Below are positions 32,900-42,722 of a DNA stretch of 64,000 nt, piece by piece. The translations under genes and the position numbers were made by a program. The notes under the pieces were generated by a model. The model was not told where the DNA came from. It did not search any database and saw only the letters and a program-made list of their open reading frames with translations. Position 1 is the stretch's first letter. Every line of letters begins with the position of its first letter. Origin of the DNA: Paenibacillus alvei (lineage in GTDB: Bacteria > Bacillota > Bacilli > Paenibacillales > NBRC-103111); NCBI GenBank assembly GCA_945881905.1, contig CAMCVV010000007.1, forward strand, positions 1 through 64,000, read 5' to 3'.

Positions 32900-34201
32900 A
32901 TGTCCAAGATTACTTTCTTAGGAGCCGGAAGCTCAGTATTTGCCAAAAATGTGTTAGGGGATTGCATGTTAACTCCTGCATTACAAGGTTATGAATTAGC
33001 ACTGTTCGATATCGATATGCAACGATTGAAAGATTCCGAGACGATGTTAAACCATTTGAAGCATACAGCCAAAAGCACATGCACAATCAAATCGTACACG
33101 AATCGCAAGGATGCTTTGCGAGGCGCTGATTTCGTTGTAAACGCGATACAAGTCGGAGGGTACGATCCCTGCACAATTACTGATTTTGAAATTCCGAAGA
33201 AGTACGGTTTGAGACAGACCATTGCTGACACCTTAGGGATTGGAGGTTTATTTAGAAATCTGCGAACCATTCCTGTGATTCTTGATTTCGCCAAAGATAT
33301 GCAAGAAGTATGTCCGAATGCCTGGTTTCTTAATTACACGAATCCAATGGCTGTCCTTACCAATGTGATGAGTACGATAGGTGGTATCAAGACAGTCGGA
33401 TTGTGTCACAGTGTCCAATCCTGTATGCCTGAGCTTTTTAAACAATTAGGTATGGATCAAACAGGTGTACAAACCAAAATTGCTGGAATCAATCATATGG
33501 CGTGGTTACTCGAAGTAACCAAAGATGGTGTTGACTTATATCCAGAAATCAAACGACGTGCGCGACTTGCTCAGCTAGAAAAACATCATGATATGGTTCG
33601 CTTTGAATTGATGTTCCGCTTCGGCTATTACATTACGGAATCATCTGAACATAGTGCGGAATACCATCCTTACTTCATCAAACGTCATTACCCAGAGTTG
33701 ATCGAACGATACAATATTCCATTAGATGAGTACCCGCGACGATGTATCAATCAAATCGCAAATTGGAAGAAAATGAGAGAAGAACTAGTTGGAAATAAGC
33801 AATTAGAGCATAAGCGTTCTCATGAATACGCTTCATACATATTTGAAGCAATGGTTACGAATGTCCCCTACAAAATTGGCGGAAATGTCATGAACCATGG
33901 GTTAATCACGAACCTACCCAAGGAAGCTTGTGTAGAAGTGCCTTGTCTTGTAGATTCCAGTGGTGTGATACCAACCTATGTTGGAGATCTCCCTCCACAA
34001 CTTGCAGCGCTTAACCGCACCAATATTAATACGCAGTTATTATCGATTGAAGCCGCGGTTACTCGCAAAAAAGATCACATCTATCAAGCAGCGATGCTCG
34101 ATCCTCATACAGCTGCAGAGCTTTCGATCGATGATATTGTTGCTTTATGTGATGAGTTGATCACTGTGCACGGGTCATATCTACCCACGTATCACGAGTG
34201 A
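32900..34201 (+). CDS. melA: GH4-family alpha-galactosidase (MelA type)
   Basis: A 433-residue NAD+- and metal-dependent GH4 enzyme. Seen are the Rossmann start ITFLGAGSSVFAKNVLGD, the NYTNPMAVLT segment, the metal-binding cysteine in GLCHSVQ, GINHMAWLLE, and the NVMNHGLITNLP loop. The sequence type fits MelA rather than 6-phospho-glucosidases because of the SSVFAKN loop. Reaction: hydrolysis of alpha-galactosides such as melibiose by a redox mechanism. AGGAGG lies upstream of ATG 32900. No permease is adjacent; the AraC regulator diverges from it. Confidence 0.9.
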   Translation: MSKITFLGAGSSVFAKNVLGDCMLTPALQGYELALFDIDMQRLKDSETMLNHLKHTAKSTCTIKSYTNRKDALRGADFVVNAIQVGGYDPCTITDFEIPKKYGLRQTIADTLGIGGLFRNLRTIPVILDFAKDMQEVCPNAWFLNYTNPMAVLTNVMSTIGGIKTVGLCHSVQSCMPELFKQLGMDQTGVQTKIAGINHMAWLLEVTKDGVDLYPEIKRRARLAQLEKHHDMVRFELMFRFGYYITESSEHSAEYHPYFIKRHYPELIERYNIPLDEYPRRCINQIANWKKMREELVGNKQLEHKRSHEYASYIFEAMVTNVPYKIGGNVMNHGLITNLPKEACVEVPCLVDSSGVIPTYVGDLPPQLAALNRTNINTQLLSIEAAVTRKKDHIYQAAMLDPHTAAELSIDDIVALCDELITVHGSYLPTYHE

Positions 34202-34413
34202 TTTCCAATCGCTGAAGCCGCATATGCCAATAATTGGATAAGGCTTTAGCCGTTCAAGAGGGATAGGTTCGGCAGGGTTTTGCAAGGTATTGTCGAATTG
34301 AAATATAAGTCGTTTGTAGAGCCTTGGAAAGGTAACCTCGTGCATGCTTTTTCCATAGGATAGAGCAGTACTGTGGTTAACCATGGATTTTGAATTCATA
34401 GTAAAGGAAGCGT

Positions 34414-35229
34414 ATGGATGTGCAACAAGCAATAGCGATACTCGACTCCGGTGTCGGGGGATTAACCGTTGTGAAAGAAGTCATGCGCCAACTTCCACAA
34501 GAAAAAGTGATTTATTTTGGAGATACGGCTCGCGCCCCATATGGACCTAGGGATCCTCAAGAAGTGTTACAATTTACGCAGCAAATCGTCGATTATTTAC
34601 TTCAATTCCAACCAAAGATGATGGTTATCGCGTGTAATACAGCAACTGCTGTCGCAATCGAAGCTATTCGGGCTTGTACGACGATACCTGTGGTTGGTGT
34701 GATTTCTCCTGGCGTAAGAGCTGCGATCAAGATGACCAAGATGGGATCGATCGGTGTTATTGGAACCGAAGGAACGATTCGTAGCCAAGCGTATGATCAT
34801 GCGTTAACAACGATATCACCTAGTGTTAGCGTGTTCTCTCAAGCATGCCCTCGGCTTGTTCCTTTGGTTGAAAGTGGCGTCTTCGAAGGTGAAGAAGCGA
34901 TGCAAATCGTTGAAGAGTCACTGAAGCCTCTCAAAGGTCAAGCGATGGATTGTTTGATTCTCGGTTGCACGCATTATCCTTTCTTAATGAAAGTCATTGC
35001 ATCCGTCATGGGTCCTCAAGTGAATTTGATTTCATCAGCAGAAGAGACGGCTCAAGAAGTTAGCACCATCCTTTCGCATAGTGGGATGTTAGCTCAGCAT
35101 GTCAATGTGCCTGTGCACCAGTTCTTTTGCAGTGGAGATCCTTTATTATTTAAACATATCGCTCAGAATTGGTTAAAAGAACATCTTACCATTACACCTG
35201 TCGTATGGCAGACTCCGAATTTTAAGTGA
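34414..35229 (+). CDS. racE: Glutamate racemase
   Basis: A 271-residue MurI/RacE enzyme. The two catalytic cysteines are in VIACNTAT and LGCTHYPF; the N-terminal ILDSGVGGLTVV and YFGDTARAPYG motifs are clear. Reaction: L-glutamate to D-glutamate for peptidoglycan (and D-glutamyl polymers). AAAGGAAG precedes the ATG. It is followed by an M14 peptidase acting on D-glutamyl bonds, a sensible neighbour, although the 174-bp gap means that a common transcript is not assured. Confidence 0.95.
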   Translation: MDVQQAIAILDSGVGGLTVVKEVMRQLPQEKVIYFGDTARAPYGPRDPQEVLQFTQQIVDYLLQFQPKMMVIACNTATAVAIEAIRACTTIPVVGVISPGVRAAIKMTKMGSIGVIGTEGTIRSQAYDHALTTISPSVSVFSQACPRLVPLVESGVFEGEEAMQIVEESLKPLKGQAMDCLILGCTHYPFLMKVIASVMGPQVNLISSAEETAQEVSTILSHSGMLAQHVNVPVHQFFCSGDPLLFKHIAQNWLKEHLTITPVVWQTPNFK

Positions 35230-35403
35230 CATCCGGTTTGAAGTATACAATGTGATCTGCAATCGATGAACCGTTGCTTGACGTCTACATGAGGCCTCTT
35301 GCACGGTTTATTTGTTTCCTTGAAGCATACATATCCGAAAACACAACATGCATATACTGCAAGAGGAATCATTCATCATCGCATACAGATGGAGGACAAA
35401 CGG

Positions 35404-36324
35404 ATGAATCAGCTATGGATTCAGGATGTAGAGCACTATGGATACGAGAAATTGACTCGAAATCTAGCACGATTAGCACAAACCTATCCGTTTCTCCATA
35501 TTTCTTCAATAGGTAAAAGTGTGTTGGGACATTATCTCTATGTGATTTGCGTATCACTCGAAAGGCAGTACGGCAACATCGAGCATAGCGGACACTGGAA
35601 TGGAGCGTTTCATGCTAATGAGTGGATTACGACTCCACTATTGATGAAGACGGTGGAAGATATCGCGATGTCAATCAGCAGTGGTCGGTTATTTCGAGGA
35701 AGGGATATGCGCACATTGTTAGCGCACAAATCGATATGGATCGTCCCTATGGTGAATCCTGATGGTGTCGAGCTTGTACTCAATGGCGTTACACCGAAGC
35801 ATCCTTTTGCGCAAGAGTTGAACGTATGGAACGGAGGTTCACGCGATTTCTCCCAATGGAAAGCCAATATTCGAGGTGTCGATCTCAATGACCAATTTCC
35901 CGCATATTGGAATGAAGAAGTAGCAAGACGCCAAGTTCACAAGCCTTGTGGAAGAGATTATCCTGGACGTGCTCCACTGACGGAACCTGAAGCACAAGCG
36001 ATGGCCACTTTCACCTTATGTCAACCATTTAGTCTTGTCATCTCCTTGCATACGCAAGGCAAAGAAATATATTGGAATTATCGCGAGATGGAACCACCTT
36101 CGTCATCGGTAATGGCCGATCACATCGCACGCAGTTGTGGGTATCGAGCTGTGAAATTAACCGAAAGTGATGCAGGATTTAAAGATTGGTTCATCCAAGA
36201 ATTCCGGAAACCCGGATTTACAGTAGAAGCGGGAATAGGCGTGAATCCATTATCAGTCGATAAATTCACACAAATGTATGAAGAAATAAGTGAATTATTG
36301 CTAGTCAGTATAGAGATCATGTAA
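35404..36324 (+). CDS. M14-family gamma-D-glutamyl-diaminopimelate endopeptidase-like protein
   Basis: About 306 residues, zinc carboxypeptidase fold. Zinc ligands are His and Glu of AFHANEW and His of VISLHTQGKEIYW; VNPDGVEL and VDLNDQFPAYW form the substrate pocket, and the catalytic glutamate is in FTVEAGIGVNPL, the signature of gamma-D-Glu-DAP peptidase I (ENP1). I choose ATG 35404 because GGAGG is about 7 bp upstream; the open frame reaches back to 35299. There is no signal peptide, so it likely recycles muropeptides inside the cell or works in spores. It follows glutamate racemase. Confidence 0.88.
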   Translation: MNQLWIQDVEHYGYEKLTRNLARLAQTYPFLHISSIGKSVLGHYLYVICVSLERQYGNIEHSGHWNGAFHANEWITTPLLMKTVEDIAMSISSGRLFRGRDMRTLLAHKSIWIVPMVNPDGVELVLNGVTPKHPFAQELNVWNGGSRDFSQWKANIRGVDLNDQFPAYWNEEVARRQVHKPCGRDYPGRAPLTEPEAQAMATFTLCQPFSLVISLHTQGKEIYWNYREMEPPSSSVMADHIARSCGYRAVKLTESDAGFKDWFIQEFRKPGFTVEAGIGVNPLSVDKFTQMYEEISELLLVSIEIM

Positions 36325-36476
36325 AGTAGAATATAGGGATCATGCAGGAAATTGAGGGTCAATCGTCGAAATACGTCGGAATAGTCGAGATTCAGAAACG
36401 AGAAATCAAATCAGGAGTAGCACAGGTAACTTATGATGTGTTTGACGTTCACGGTTTCGGGAGAAAGGTTGAGTTT

Positions 36477-37190
36477 ATGGAAATCACACGCATATCGACC
36501 CGGAAAATATCAGAAGAAATCTCACTTCAAATCAAAGAGCAAATCATGAGGGGTGCCTTACAGCCAGGCGAGAAACTCCCTTCATCTAGAGAACTTTCTG
36601 AGCGTTATCAAGTAGGCCGTTCAACGATTCGGGAAGCATTGAGTGCGCTGAAGGCGATGGGTTTACTTGAGATCCACCAAGGGGAAGGAAGTTTTGTTCG
36701 TGTTTTCGATGCTGCAGATGTAGAAATGCCACAATTCGACAAACGACTGTTAAGCAAAACGACGCTTATCGAATTGATCGAAGCCCGAAAATCCCTTGAG
36801 GTATCTATGGCGGGTCTAGCTGCACAGAAACGTACAGACAAGGATTTGAAAGCTTTTGAAGCCATTCTTATTCGGATGAGAGTGCATCTAGGTAACGAAG
36901 CAGAAGGGGAAGAGACCGATGTTATGTTCCATCTGGCACTTGCCCAAGCAACACATAACTCCATTATGATTCGCTTACTTGAGACGATATCTGATACGAT
37001 GGAAGTCGCTATTCGAGAAACACGCAGACTTGAGATGTTTGCGAATGCATCGATTTCTTCACGATTAATGGACGAGCATCAGCGTATTTTCGAAGCCATT
37101 TCAGACCAGCAGGTAGAGCTTGCTCAAGAAGAAATGAAACAGCATTTACTTCATGTGGAGCAGCTGTTACTGAAGTTTTTGAAATCATGA
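36477..37190 (+). CDS. FadR/GntR-family regulator, probable LutR
   Basis: About 237 residues, the family's usual length when started at ATG 36477 (GAAAGGTTGAG upstream). N-terminal winged helix: KLPSSRELSERYQVGRSTI then REALSALKAMGLLE; C-terminal FCD helical ligand domain with EARKSLEVSMAGLAA, VMFHLALAQATHN and DEHQRIFEAI. The His and Asp/Glu positions for metal-linked carboxylate binding are present. It lies directly upstream of lutABC in the same direction, like the lactate-responsive repressors of this family. A near-match to the TCATC-N-GATGA half-site layout lies before lutA. Confidence 0.88.
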   Translation: MEITRISTRKISEEISLQIKEQIMRGALQPGEKLPSSRELSERYQVGRSTIREALSALKAMGLLEIHQGEGSFVRVFDAADVEMPQFDKRLLSKTTLIELIEARKSLEVSMAGLAAQKRTDKDLKAFEAILIRMRVHLGNEAEGEETDVMFHLALAQATHNSIMIRLLETISDTMEVAIRETRRLEMFANASISSRLMDEHQRIFEAISDQQVELAQEEMKQHLLHVEQLLLKFLKS

Positions 37191-37333
37191 TACCTGATTG
37201 CGGTTGAGTATGAGTAGACGATGCAATGTGTCGGTCTATTTTTGTATAGGGAGTCAGTGCAAGGGCAGGATTGACACGAATCCATAAGGGTTATATCCGA
37301 TAAGCACACAACTTATGCTTTTCAAAACACAAC

Positions 37334-37344
37334 TCATCTGATAA
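37334..37344 (+). promoter_or_regulatory. Candidate LutR operator before lutA
   Basis: TCATCTGATAA matches the TCATC-N1-GATGA layout that I recall for LutR in Bacillus subtilis at nine of ten defined positions. It is placed 44 bp before the lutA start. The assignment rests on similarity and position only. Confidence 0.4.
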
Positions 37345-37387
37345 CCTGATAAGTATAAGATTTTCTTTATTTAAAGGAGAATACGTG

Positions 37388-38137
37388 ATGCGCGTTTCGT
37401 TATTTGTCACTTGTCTAGCAGATATGATGTACCCTCAAGTCGGTGAAAGTGTAGTTCGGATCTTGCATCGCTATGGGTGCGAAGTTGATTTCCCAGAAGG
37501 ACAAATGTGCTGTGGTCAACCGGCATTCAATAGTGGATACCAGGATGAAGCGAGGGAAGTTGCTCGACACATGATCCGTGCTTTTGAACATAGCGAATAT
37601 GTCGTGTCGCCATCGGGTTCATGCACAGGGATGGTGCACCATTACTACCCGACTTTATTCGCGGATGAACCTGAATGGAAAGTGAAAGCAGCGCAATTGG
37701 TCGAGAAAACATATGAATTCACACAATTTCTTGTGCAAGTGCTAGGCATCGAAGATGTAGGTGCGCGATTCGAGGAAAAAGTCACATTTCACCCTTCATG
37801 TCATGCTATGCGACTTCTAGGTGTCAAAAAAGAGCCGATGATCTTGCTACAAAACGTACAAGGTATCGATTATATCGAGTTACCACACAAAGAAGATTGC
37901 TGTGGATTCGGAGGAACGTTCGCAGTGAAAATGGCAGATATGTCCGAAGCGATGGTGTGCGAGAAAGCGGCGCATGTCGCTGAGACGAACGCTACTGTTC
38001 TCGTCAGTACGGATATGGGGTGTTTGATGAATATTAGTGGTCGATTGAACAAAGAAGGTAAAAGGGTTCGAGTCATGCACTTGGCGGAATTGCTAGAGGA
38101 AGGAGTACAAGTGAATGAGCAGCGTAACACGCAATAA
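37388..38137 (+). CDS. lutA: L-lactate utilization protein LutA
   Basis: About 249 residues with two CCG-domain motifs: MCCGQPAFNSGY and EDCCGFGGTFAVKM, as in heterodisulfide-reductase-type iron-sulfur proteins. With LutB and LutC it oxidises L-lactate to pyruvate in the cytoplasm. ATG 37388 has AGGAG 8 bp upstream and is preferred over GTG 37385. Its end overlaps lutB by 23 bp, so the pair is translationally coupled. Confidence 0.94.
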   Translation: MRVSLFVTCLADMMYPQVGESVVRILHRYGCEVDFPEGQMCCGQPAFNSGYQDEAREVARHMIRAFEHSEYVVSPSGSCTGMVHHYYPTLFADEPEWKVKAAQLVEKTYEFTQFLVQVLGIEDVGARFEEKVTFHPSCHAMRLLGVKKEPMILLQNVQGIDYIELPHKEDCCGFGGTFAVKMADMSEAMVCEKAAHVAETNATVLVSTDMGCLMNISGRLNKEGKRVRVMHLAELLEEGVQVNEQRNTQ

Positions 38138-39677
38138 AAAACAACAAGAGAAGCTTGCACGGATTGGTTCTGGGTTGAAGAAACGAACAGAGATTGCACT
38201 CAATGATGAATTCCTGCGAAAAGCCGTTGCTTTTACCACCGATAAGTTAAAAACCGGTCGCTTGAAAGCTATGGATGATTTCGGTGATTGGGAAGTGTGG
38301 CGTGAGCGCGCCAAGCAGATTCGCTCGCACACAGTAAGTCATCTGGATTATTACTTGACGGAGTTCACAGATAACGTCGTGCAATCAGGTGGACATGTGT
38401 ATTTTTGTCGCGATGGGAAGGAAGCCTTACAGCAGTTTCTCGAAATTGCCAAAGCCAAAGAGGCGAAGTCTGTTGCAAAAGGCAAATCGATGGTGTCTGA
38501 GGAAATTCATCTTAACCATTACTTAGCAGAGCAAGGGATCGAAGCAATCGAAACAGATCTAGGCGAGTATATCTTACAGTTAGCGAAAGAAGTCCCTTCC
38601 CATTTGATTATTCCTGCCATACATAAGAATAAACAACAGATTGCTGACTTATTTGCTGCTGAATCGGGCCAATCGATGGAACCTGAGACCAAGGTCTTGG
38701 CGAATTATGCGAAGCAGAAGTTACGTCAATTCTTCTTTGAAGCAGATATGGGCTTAACGGGCTGTAACTTCGGTGTTGCACAGACAGGTTCGATCTGCTT
38801 AGTCTCGAATGAAGGCAATGGTCGGATGGTTTCGACAGTTCCGAAGACGCATGTCGTGATCATGGGCATGGAGCGATTAGTTCCTTCCTTCGAAGATTTG
38901 GAAGTCATGCTCAATATGTTAGCGCGCAGTGCGACTGGCCAGAAACTGACGACCTATAATTCGATCATCACAGGTCCGAAGAAGCCAGGTGACCTCGATG
39001 GTCCTGAAGAATTGCATGTAATTGTTTTAGATAATGGGCGATCCGCGCAACTAGGAGACCCTGTCTTCCAGGAAGTGTTGAACTGTATTCGTTGTGCAGC
39101 TTGTTTAAATGTGTGCCCAGTGTATCGCCATATTGGCGGACATGCGTATGGCAGTGTGTACAGTGGTCCAATTGGAGCTGTGTTGACTCCACTGATTCAG
39201 CAAGATATGAAGGAAGCGGGACAATTGTCGTACGCCTCAAGTCTATGTGGAGCTTGCTATGAAGCTTGTCCTGTGAAAATCCCTTTGCATGACATGTTGG
39301 TACAATTACGTCATCGTAAAGTGAAAATGAAATTAACGTCACCACTTGAACGAATCGCATTCCGTTCTTTTCAAACTGCATTTGGTCATGTGACGTTGTA
39401 CCGCATAGCAGCGAAATCGGTGTATTATTTGCAGAAGCCTTTCCTACGTGATGGCTTCATCAAGCACACACCGCCGCCACTATCCGGTTGGACGCAGTCG
39501 CGGTATTTACCGATGAAGCCGAAGCAATCCTTCCGGGACCGGTGGGAAACCTTACAACACGAACTGAAGGAACAGGACCGTATCGATACACCGCTCACAC
39601 GAGCATCAAGCTCGCTGTCTGCGCAGCAGATTGGACGTCAAGAGAAAGCGATTCGCGATCAAGAATGGAGTGAATGA
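38115..39677 (+). CDS. lutB: L-lactate utilization iron-sulfur protein LutB
   Basis: A 520-residue protein. The N-terminal LUD domain (about 60-290) is followed by two 4Fe-4S clusters, CIRCAACLNVCPVYRHIGG and CGACYEACPVKIP, around residues 320 and 375, and a C-terminal helical region. It is the electron-carrying subunit of the LutABC lactate oxidation complex. Its start lies inside lutA, after GGAAGGAG. Length is slightly above the usual ~475 because of a longer C-terminal tail. Confidence 0.94.
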   Translation: MSSVTRNKKQQEKLARIGSGLKKRTEIALNDEFLRKAVAFTTDKLKTGRLKAMDDFGDWEVWRERAKQIRSHTVSHLDYYLTEFTDNVVQSGGHVYFCRDGKEALQQFLEIAKAKEAKSVAKGKSMVSEEIHLNHYLAEQGIEAIETDLGEYILQLAKEVPSHLIIPAIHKNKQQIADLFAAESGQSMEPETKVLANYAKQKLRQFFFEADMGLTGCNFGVAQTGSICLVSNEGNGRMVSTVPKTHVVIMGMERLVPSFEDLEVMLNMLARSATGQKLTTYNSIITGPKKPGDLDGPEELHVIVLDNGRSAQLGDPVFQEVLNCIRCAACLNVCPVYRHIGGHAYGSVYSGPIGAVLTPLIQQDMKEAGQLSYASSLCGACYEACPVKIPLHDMLVQLRHRKVKMKLTSPLERIAFRSFQTAFGHVTLYRIAAKSVYYLQKPFLRDGFIKHTPPPLSGWTQSRYLPMKPKQSFRDRWETLQHELKEQDRIDTPLTRASSSLSAQQIGRQEKAIRDQEWSE

Positions 39678-39773
39678 ACCTTATCGACTTCATGATCGTC
39701 TCGATCATAAGTTACGTGTGAATCTAAGCCATCGGGTGAGGAAAGGGTATTGAACATAAAGGAGTTGATGGAT

Positions 39774-40586
39774 GTGAGTAATCGAACTGGACACATGGTT
39801 GGACGTGAGGTATTTATGCAACACATCGCTCAGCGTCTGGGTCGTCAGGAGCCACTTGCTGTTGCTCCTGTGCACCCATATCGAGGAGTGCCTGAGCATT
39901 ATGAAGCAATTTCGTTATCACCTGAGGAGAATCTGGATGTATTCATATCGAACTGGACAGCATTGACGGGCAAAGTTCTGTTGGTGAAGCAAGCAGATGC
40001 TGAACAAGCGATTCAAGCGTATGTACAGCACATCTGTCGCGAGTTCGGTGTTACTCGCGCTGTGATGTGGGATACCGAGCCTTTGCATGGGCTCGGTATC
40101 GAAGCAGCTATGGCACAAGCAGGCGTAGCGCTGGTGCCATGGCGAGAGCTTGCTCCGGAGGAGCTGAGCAAGCTCGAAAGCGCAGCTGCGCTTGCAGAAG
40201 CGGACGCGAGGGCGCTTGCAACCTCAGCACAAGAGCAGGCTAAGCTTAGCCCGCTCTTGACTGCAGCCGAACGATGTCAACTCGGTATCGTTTGGCCAGA
40301 ATACGCTATCGCGAACACAGGAACCTTGACACTGTTCGCGCAAGGTGCACAAGGTAGATCTGTTAGCTTGTTACCTGACATATTACTCGCGATATTTCGC
40401 GCTGATCAAGTGGTTACTCGCATGGGGCAGATGTTCGATCGCTTGAGACACACATATCCTGATGTCCGGCATTTACCTTCATCGATCAATTTGATTACAG
40501 GTCCTAGTCGTAGTGCAGATATTGAGAATGATCTGACGATTGGGATCCACGGTCCTGGCAAGGTGCATGCTGTCATTATCGTATGA
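39774..40586 (+). CDS. lutC: L-lactate utilization protein LutC
   Basis: About 270 residues, LUD domain. Seen are FMQHIAQRLGR at the N-terminus, and at the C-terminus SSINLITGPSRSADIENDLTIG then GIHGPGKVH, the family's closing motif. The middle has an Ala/Glu-rich helical insertion (LESAAALAEADARALATSAQEQ region) that makes it longer than usual. The start is uncertain: GTG 39774 has the best spacing (9 bp) from the AAAGGAG, with in-frame ATG 39768 and TTG 39750 as alternatives. Last gene of the lut operon, with a terminator downstream. Confidence 0.9.
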   Translation: MSNRTGHMVGREVFMQHIAQRLGRQEPLAVAPVHPYRGVPEHYEAISLSPEENLDVFISNWTALTGKVLLVKQADAEQAIQAYVQHICREFGVTRAVMWDTEPLHGLGIEAAMAQAGVALVPWRELAPEELSKLESAAALAEADARALATSAQEQAKLSPLLTAAERCQLGIVWPEYAIANTGTLTLFAQGAQGRSVSLLPDILLAIFRADQVVTRMGQMFDRLRHTYPDVRHLPSSINLITGPSRSADIENDLTIGIHGPGKVHAVIIV

Positions 40587-40648
40587 TGTAAGTGTTTGTA
40601 GGAATCTATGTAGAATCTATGAACTGTTCAGTGGAACTTTACGTACAT

Positions 40649-40680
40649 AAAAAAAGATAGGAGAGCTCCTATCTTTTTTA
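40649..40680. terminator. Bidirectional terminator between lutC and the convergent gene
   Basis: A near-perfect palindrome with AAAAAAGATAGGAG and CTCCTATCTTTTTT arms and a very short loop. It ends lutABC and overlaps the stop codon of the convergent coiled-coil gene, serving both strands. Confidence 0.93.
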
Positions 40681-40995
40681 TGCGCCTAACGCAGATATCT
40701 GGTTTTTCATCTCTTTGGTTTCCCAGTCGGATTCAAAAGATTTTCTCATTAACATATCGAACATGTGATCATGGTCCACGTGCTTTGCATTTAAAGTTTG
40801 TACGTGTTTATCAATGTGTGAGATGTCGACTTGTAAACTGTCTATTTTATCGAACCGTTCATTCATTTTATGGAACCATTCATCATATTTGTCGCATTTC
40901 TCTTCTAGAGTGATCAGTCTACGATTTCCTTCACCTACCATTTTGATTAATTGACCTAGCATGTCTTCGACTCGATTCATCTGTTCGCGTTCCAT
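40678..40995 (-). CDS. Small coiled-coil protein of unknown function (105 aa)
   Basis: A charged helical protein with heptad-like patterning (VEDMLGQLIKMV, RLITLEEKCDKYDEWF, NERFDKIDSLQVDI, LNAKHVDHDHMFDML). It looks like the stalk-type coiled coils found in many small Bacillales proteins. AAGGAAGTG lies 6 bp before the ATG. Its stop codon is within the arm of the terminator it shares with lutC. No family assigned. Confidence 0.75.
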   Translation of the reverse strand: MEREQMNRVEDMLGQLIKMVGEGNRRLITLEEKCDKYDEWFHKMNERFDKIDSLQVDISHIDKHVQTLNAKHVDHDHMFDMLMRKSFESDWETKEMKNQISALGA

Positions 40996-41371
40996 AGTTG
41001 CACTTCCTTAGCATAAATAAACTCTTGATAAGTATAACCTATCAATTTGGAACATAGCAAACGTATGATGATTTATTGGCAAGATAAGATGTATCACTTG
41101 GTATGTTGGATGTGGATGGGCTTAACGAAATATATGTCCTCGCGAAGATGATACGTGATCACAAAAACATCATATCTTTATCAGATTCCACATCTAGATG
41201 TAAACCAGACATCATCTCCTGCATAAGACATAGGGACGTAGCTATCTTTACGCATCATAATCCTTTATAATATAAAAAAGTTCAGAGAATGACCATTGAA
41301 ACGAGGACTTATGATGAACTCATATGCATCAAATGGTTATTTCACTTTACAAAACGGTCGGAGGTTATCAG
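40996..41371. other. 376-bp gene-free leader of purT
   Basis: No coding region is supported. A TATAAT at 41266-41271 could be a -10 element for purT, but no good -35 is seen 17 bp upstream. I looked for a guanine riboswitch (TATA-like P1 with conserved loops) and did not recognise one. Confidence 0.5.
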
Positions 41372-42580
41372 ATGTACAGTTCACCTTATCGCCTACATGC
41401 TCGCCGCGTTATGCTCCTAGGTTCAGGAGAACTCGGTAAAGAAGTAGTCATCGAGCTACAACGTCTTGGTGTAGAGACCATTGCTGTTGATCGATACGCC
41501 CATGCACCAGCCATGCATGTCGCTCATCATTCATTTGTGTTGGATATGCTTGATGGCGAAGCGTTACGTCAATTGATTGAACAAGAGAAACCGGACCTCA
41601 TCGTACCTGAAATCGAAGCGATTGCGACACATGTGCTTGTCGAGCTAGAGCAAGAAGGGTATCACATTATTCCCACAGCAAGAGCTTCTCGCCTAACGAT
41701 GGACCGTGAAGGGATTCGTAGACTTGCAGCAGAGCAGTTAGGACTACCTACAGCGAAATATGCTTTCGCCGATAGTTTAGAGGAACTTCGTGATGCAGTG
41801 ACTTCGATTGGTTTACCCTGTGTGATCAAACCGATTATGAGTTCCTCAGGTAAAGGTCAAAGCGTATGCAGGACAAGCGAAGATATTGCGACTTGCTGGC
41901 ACATAGCGCTTGAAGGTGGAAGAGCGCGCAAAACAAGAGTGATCGTGGAAGAGTTTATCCATTTTGACTCAGAAATCACGATGCTTACTGTGTGTTCGGC
42001 AAGCGGCACGCTATTTTGTCCACCGGTTGGCCATATCCAGAAGGACGGCGATTACATCGAATCTTGGCAACCTCACCACATGACCGAACAGCAGCTCATA
42101 GATGCGCAGGATATCGCTAGAACGATTACGGATGCATTAGGTGGATATGGGTTATTCGGCGTTGAATTATTTTTGACTGCACGAGGCATTTATTTCAGTG
42201 AAGTATCTCCTCGACCCCATGATACAGGTATGGTGACGATGGTGACACAGGATTTGAGCGAATTCGCTTTACACGCGCGAGCTATCCTTGGACTTCCGAT
42301 TCCTGGGGTTAAGCTCGTAAGCCCTGGTGCCTCCTATACATTGAAAGCGGATCGCGATAGTGATTCATTCTATATCTTCGGTCTCGAGCAAGCACTGGCG
42401 CTTCCACACACTCAAGTGCGTGTGTTTGGGAAACCGTCCACCAAACCTGGGCGACGCATGGCAGTCGCATTGAGTACAGCAGATTCAATCGATGAGGCAA
42501 GGCGTATAGCCAAGCAAGCGGCTTCTCTACTTTCCATGGTTTATGATGATGAAGTCGATACCACAAGCGCAATCGAATGA
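41372..42580 (+). CDS. purT: Formate-dependent phosphoribosylglycinamide formyltransferase
   Basis: About 402 residues, ATP-grasp superfamily. The start [20 protein letters not shown] and [15 protein letters not shown] match PurT closely; ATP-grasp elements [23 protein letters not shown] and the metal-binding [15 protein letters not shown] follow. Reaction: GAR + formate + ATP to FGAR, the folate-free alternative to PurN. ATG 41372 is preferred since GGAGG is about 8 bp upstream; the frame is open back to 41324. It stands alone, away from any pur cluster. Confidence 0.94.
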   Translation: MYSSPYRLHARRVMLLGSGELGKEVVIELQRLGVETIAVDRYAHAPAMHVAHHSFVLDMLDGEALRQLIEQEKPDLIVPEIEAIATHVLVELEQEGYHIIPTARASRLTMDREGIRRLAAEQLGLPTAKYAFADSLEELRDAVTSIGLPCVIKPIMSSSGKGQSVCRTSEDIATCWHIALEGGRARKTRVIVEEFIHFDSEITMLTVCSASGTLFCPPVGHIQKDGDYIESWQPHHMTEQQLIDAQDIARTITDALGGYGLFGVELFLTARGIYFSEVSPRPHDTGMVTMVTQDLSEFALHARAILGLPIPGVKLVSPGASYTLKADRDSDSFYIFGLEQALALPHTQVRVFGKPSTKPGRRMAVALSTADSIDEARRIAKQAASLLSMVYDDEVDTTSAIE

Positions 42581-42645
42581 GTGTCATGAGATCGGCGTTG
42601 ACATCAATTGGAGCGATGGCATCGTCATGAACTGCATATTCCCAA

Positions 42646-42681
42646 AAGCAACCCCTCTGAATGTACTCAGAGGGGTTGCTT
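42646..42681. terminator. Strong hairpin after purT
   Basis: AAGCAACCCCTCTGA pairs with TCAGAGGGGTTGCTT across ATGTAC, a 15-bp perfect stem. The T run is better on the minus strand (TTGCTTTTG), so it may mainly end the minus-strand small gene at 42723-42896, and block read-through from purT. Confidence 0.65.
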
Positions 42682-42722
42682 GCTGCTCAGTTCAATAGGT
42701 CGAATGAGGCTCAGTGCGATGT

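Noticed and set aside
40996-41371. Purine riboswitch before purT
   Set aside because: I could not find the conserved loop-loop and three-way junction sequences; the region also lacks a typical expression-platform terminator.
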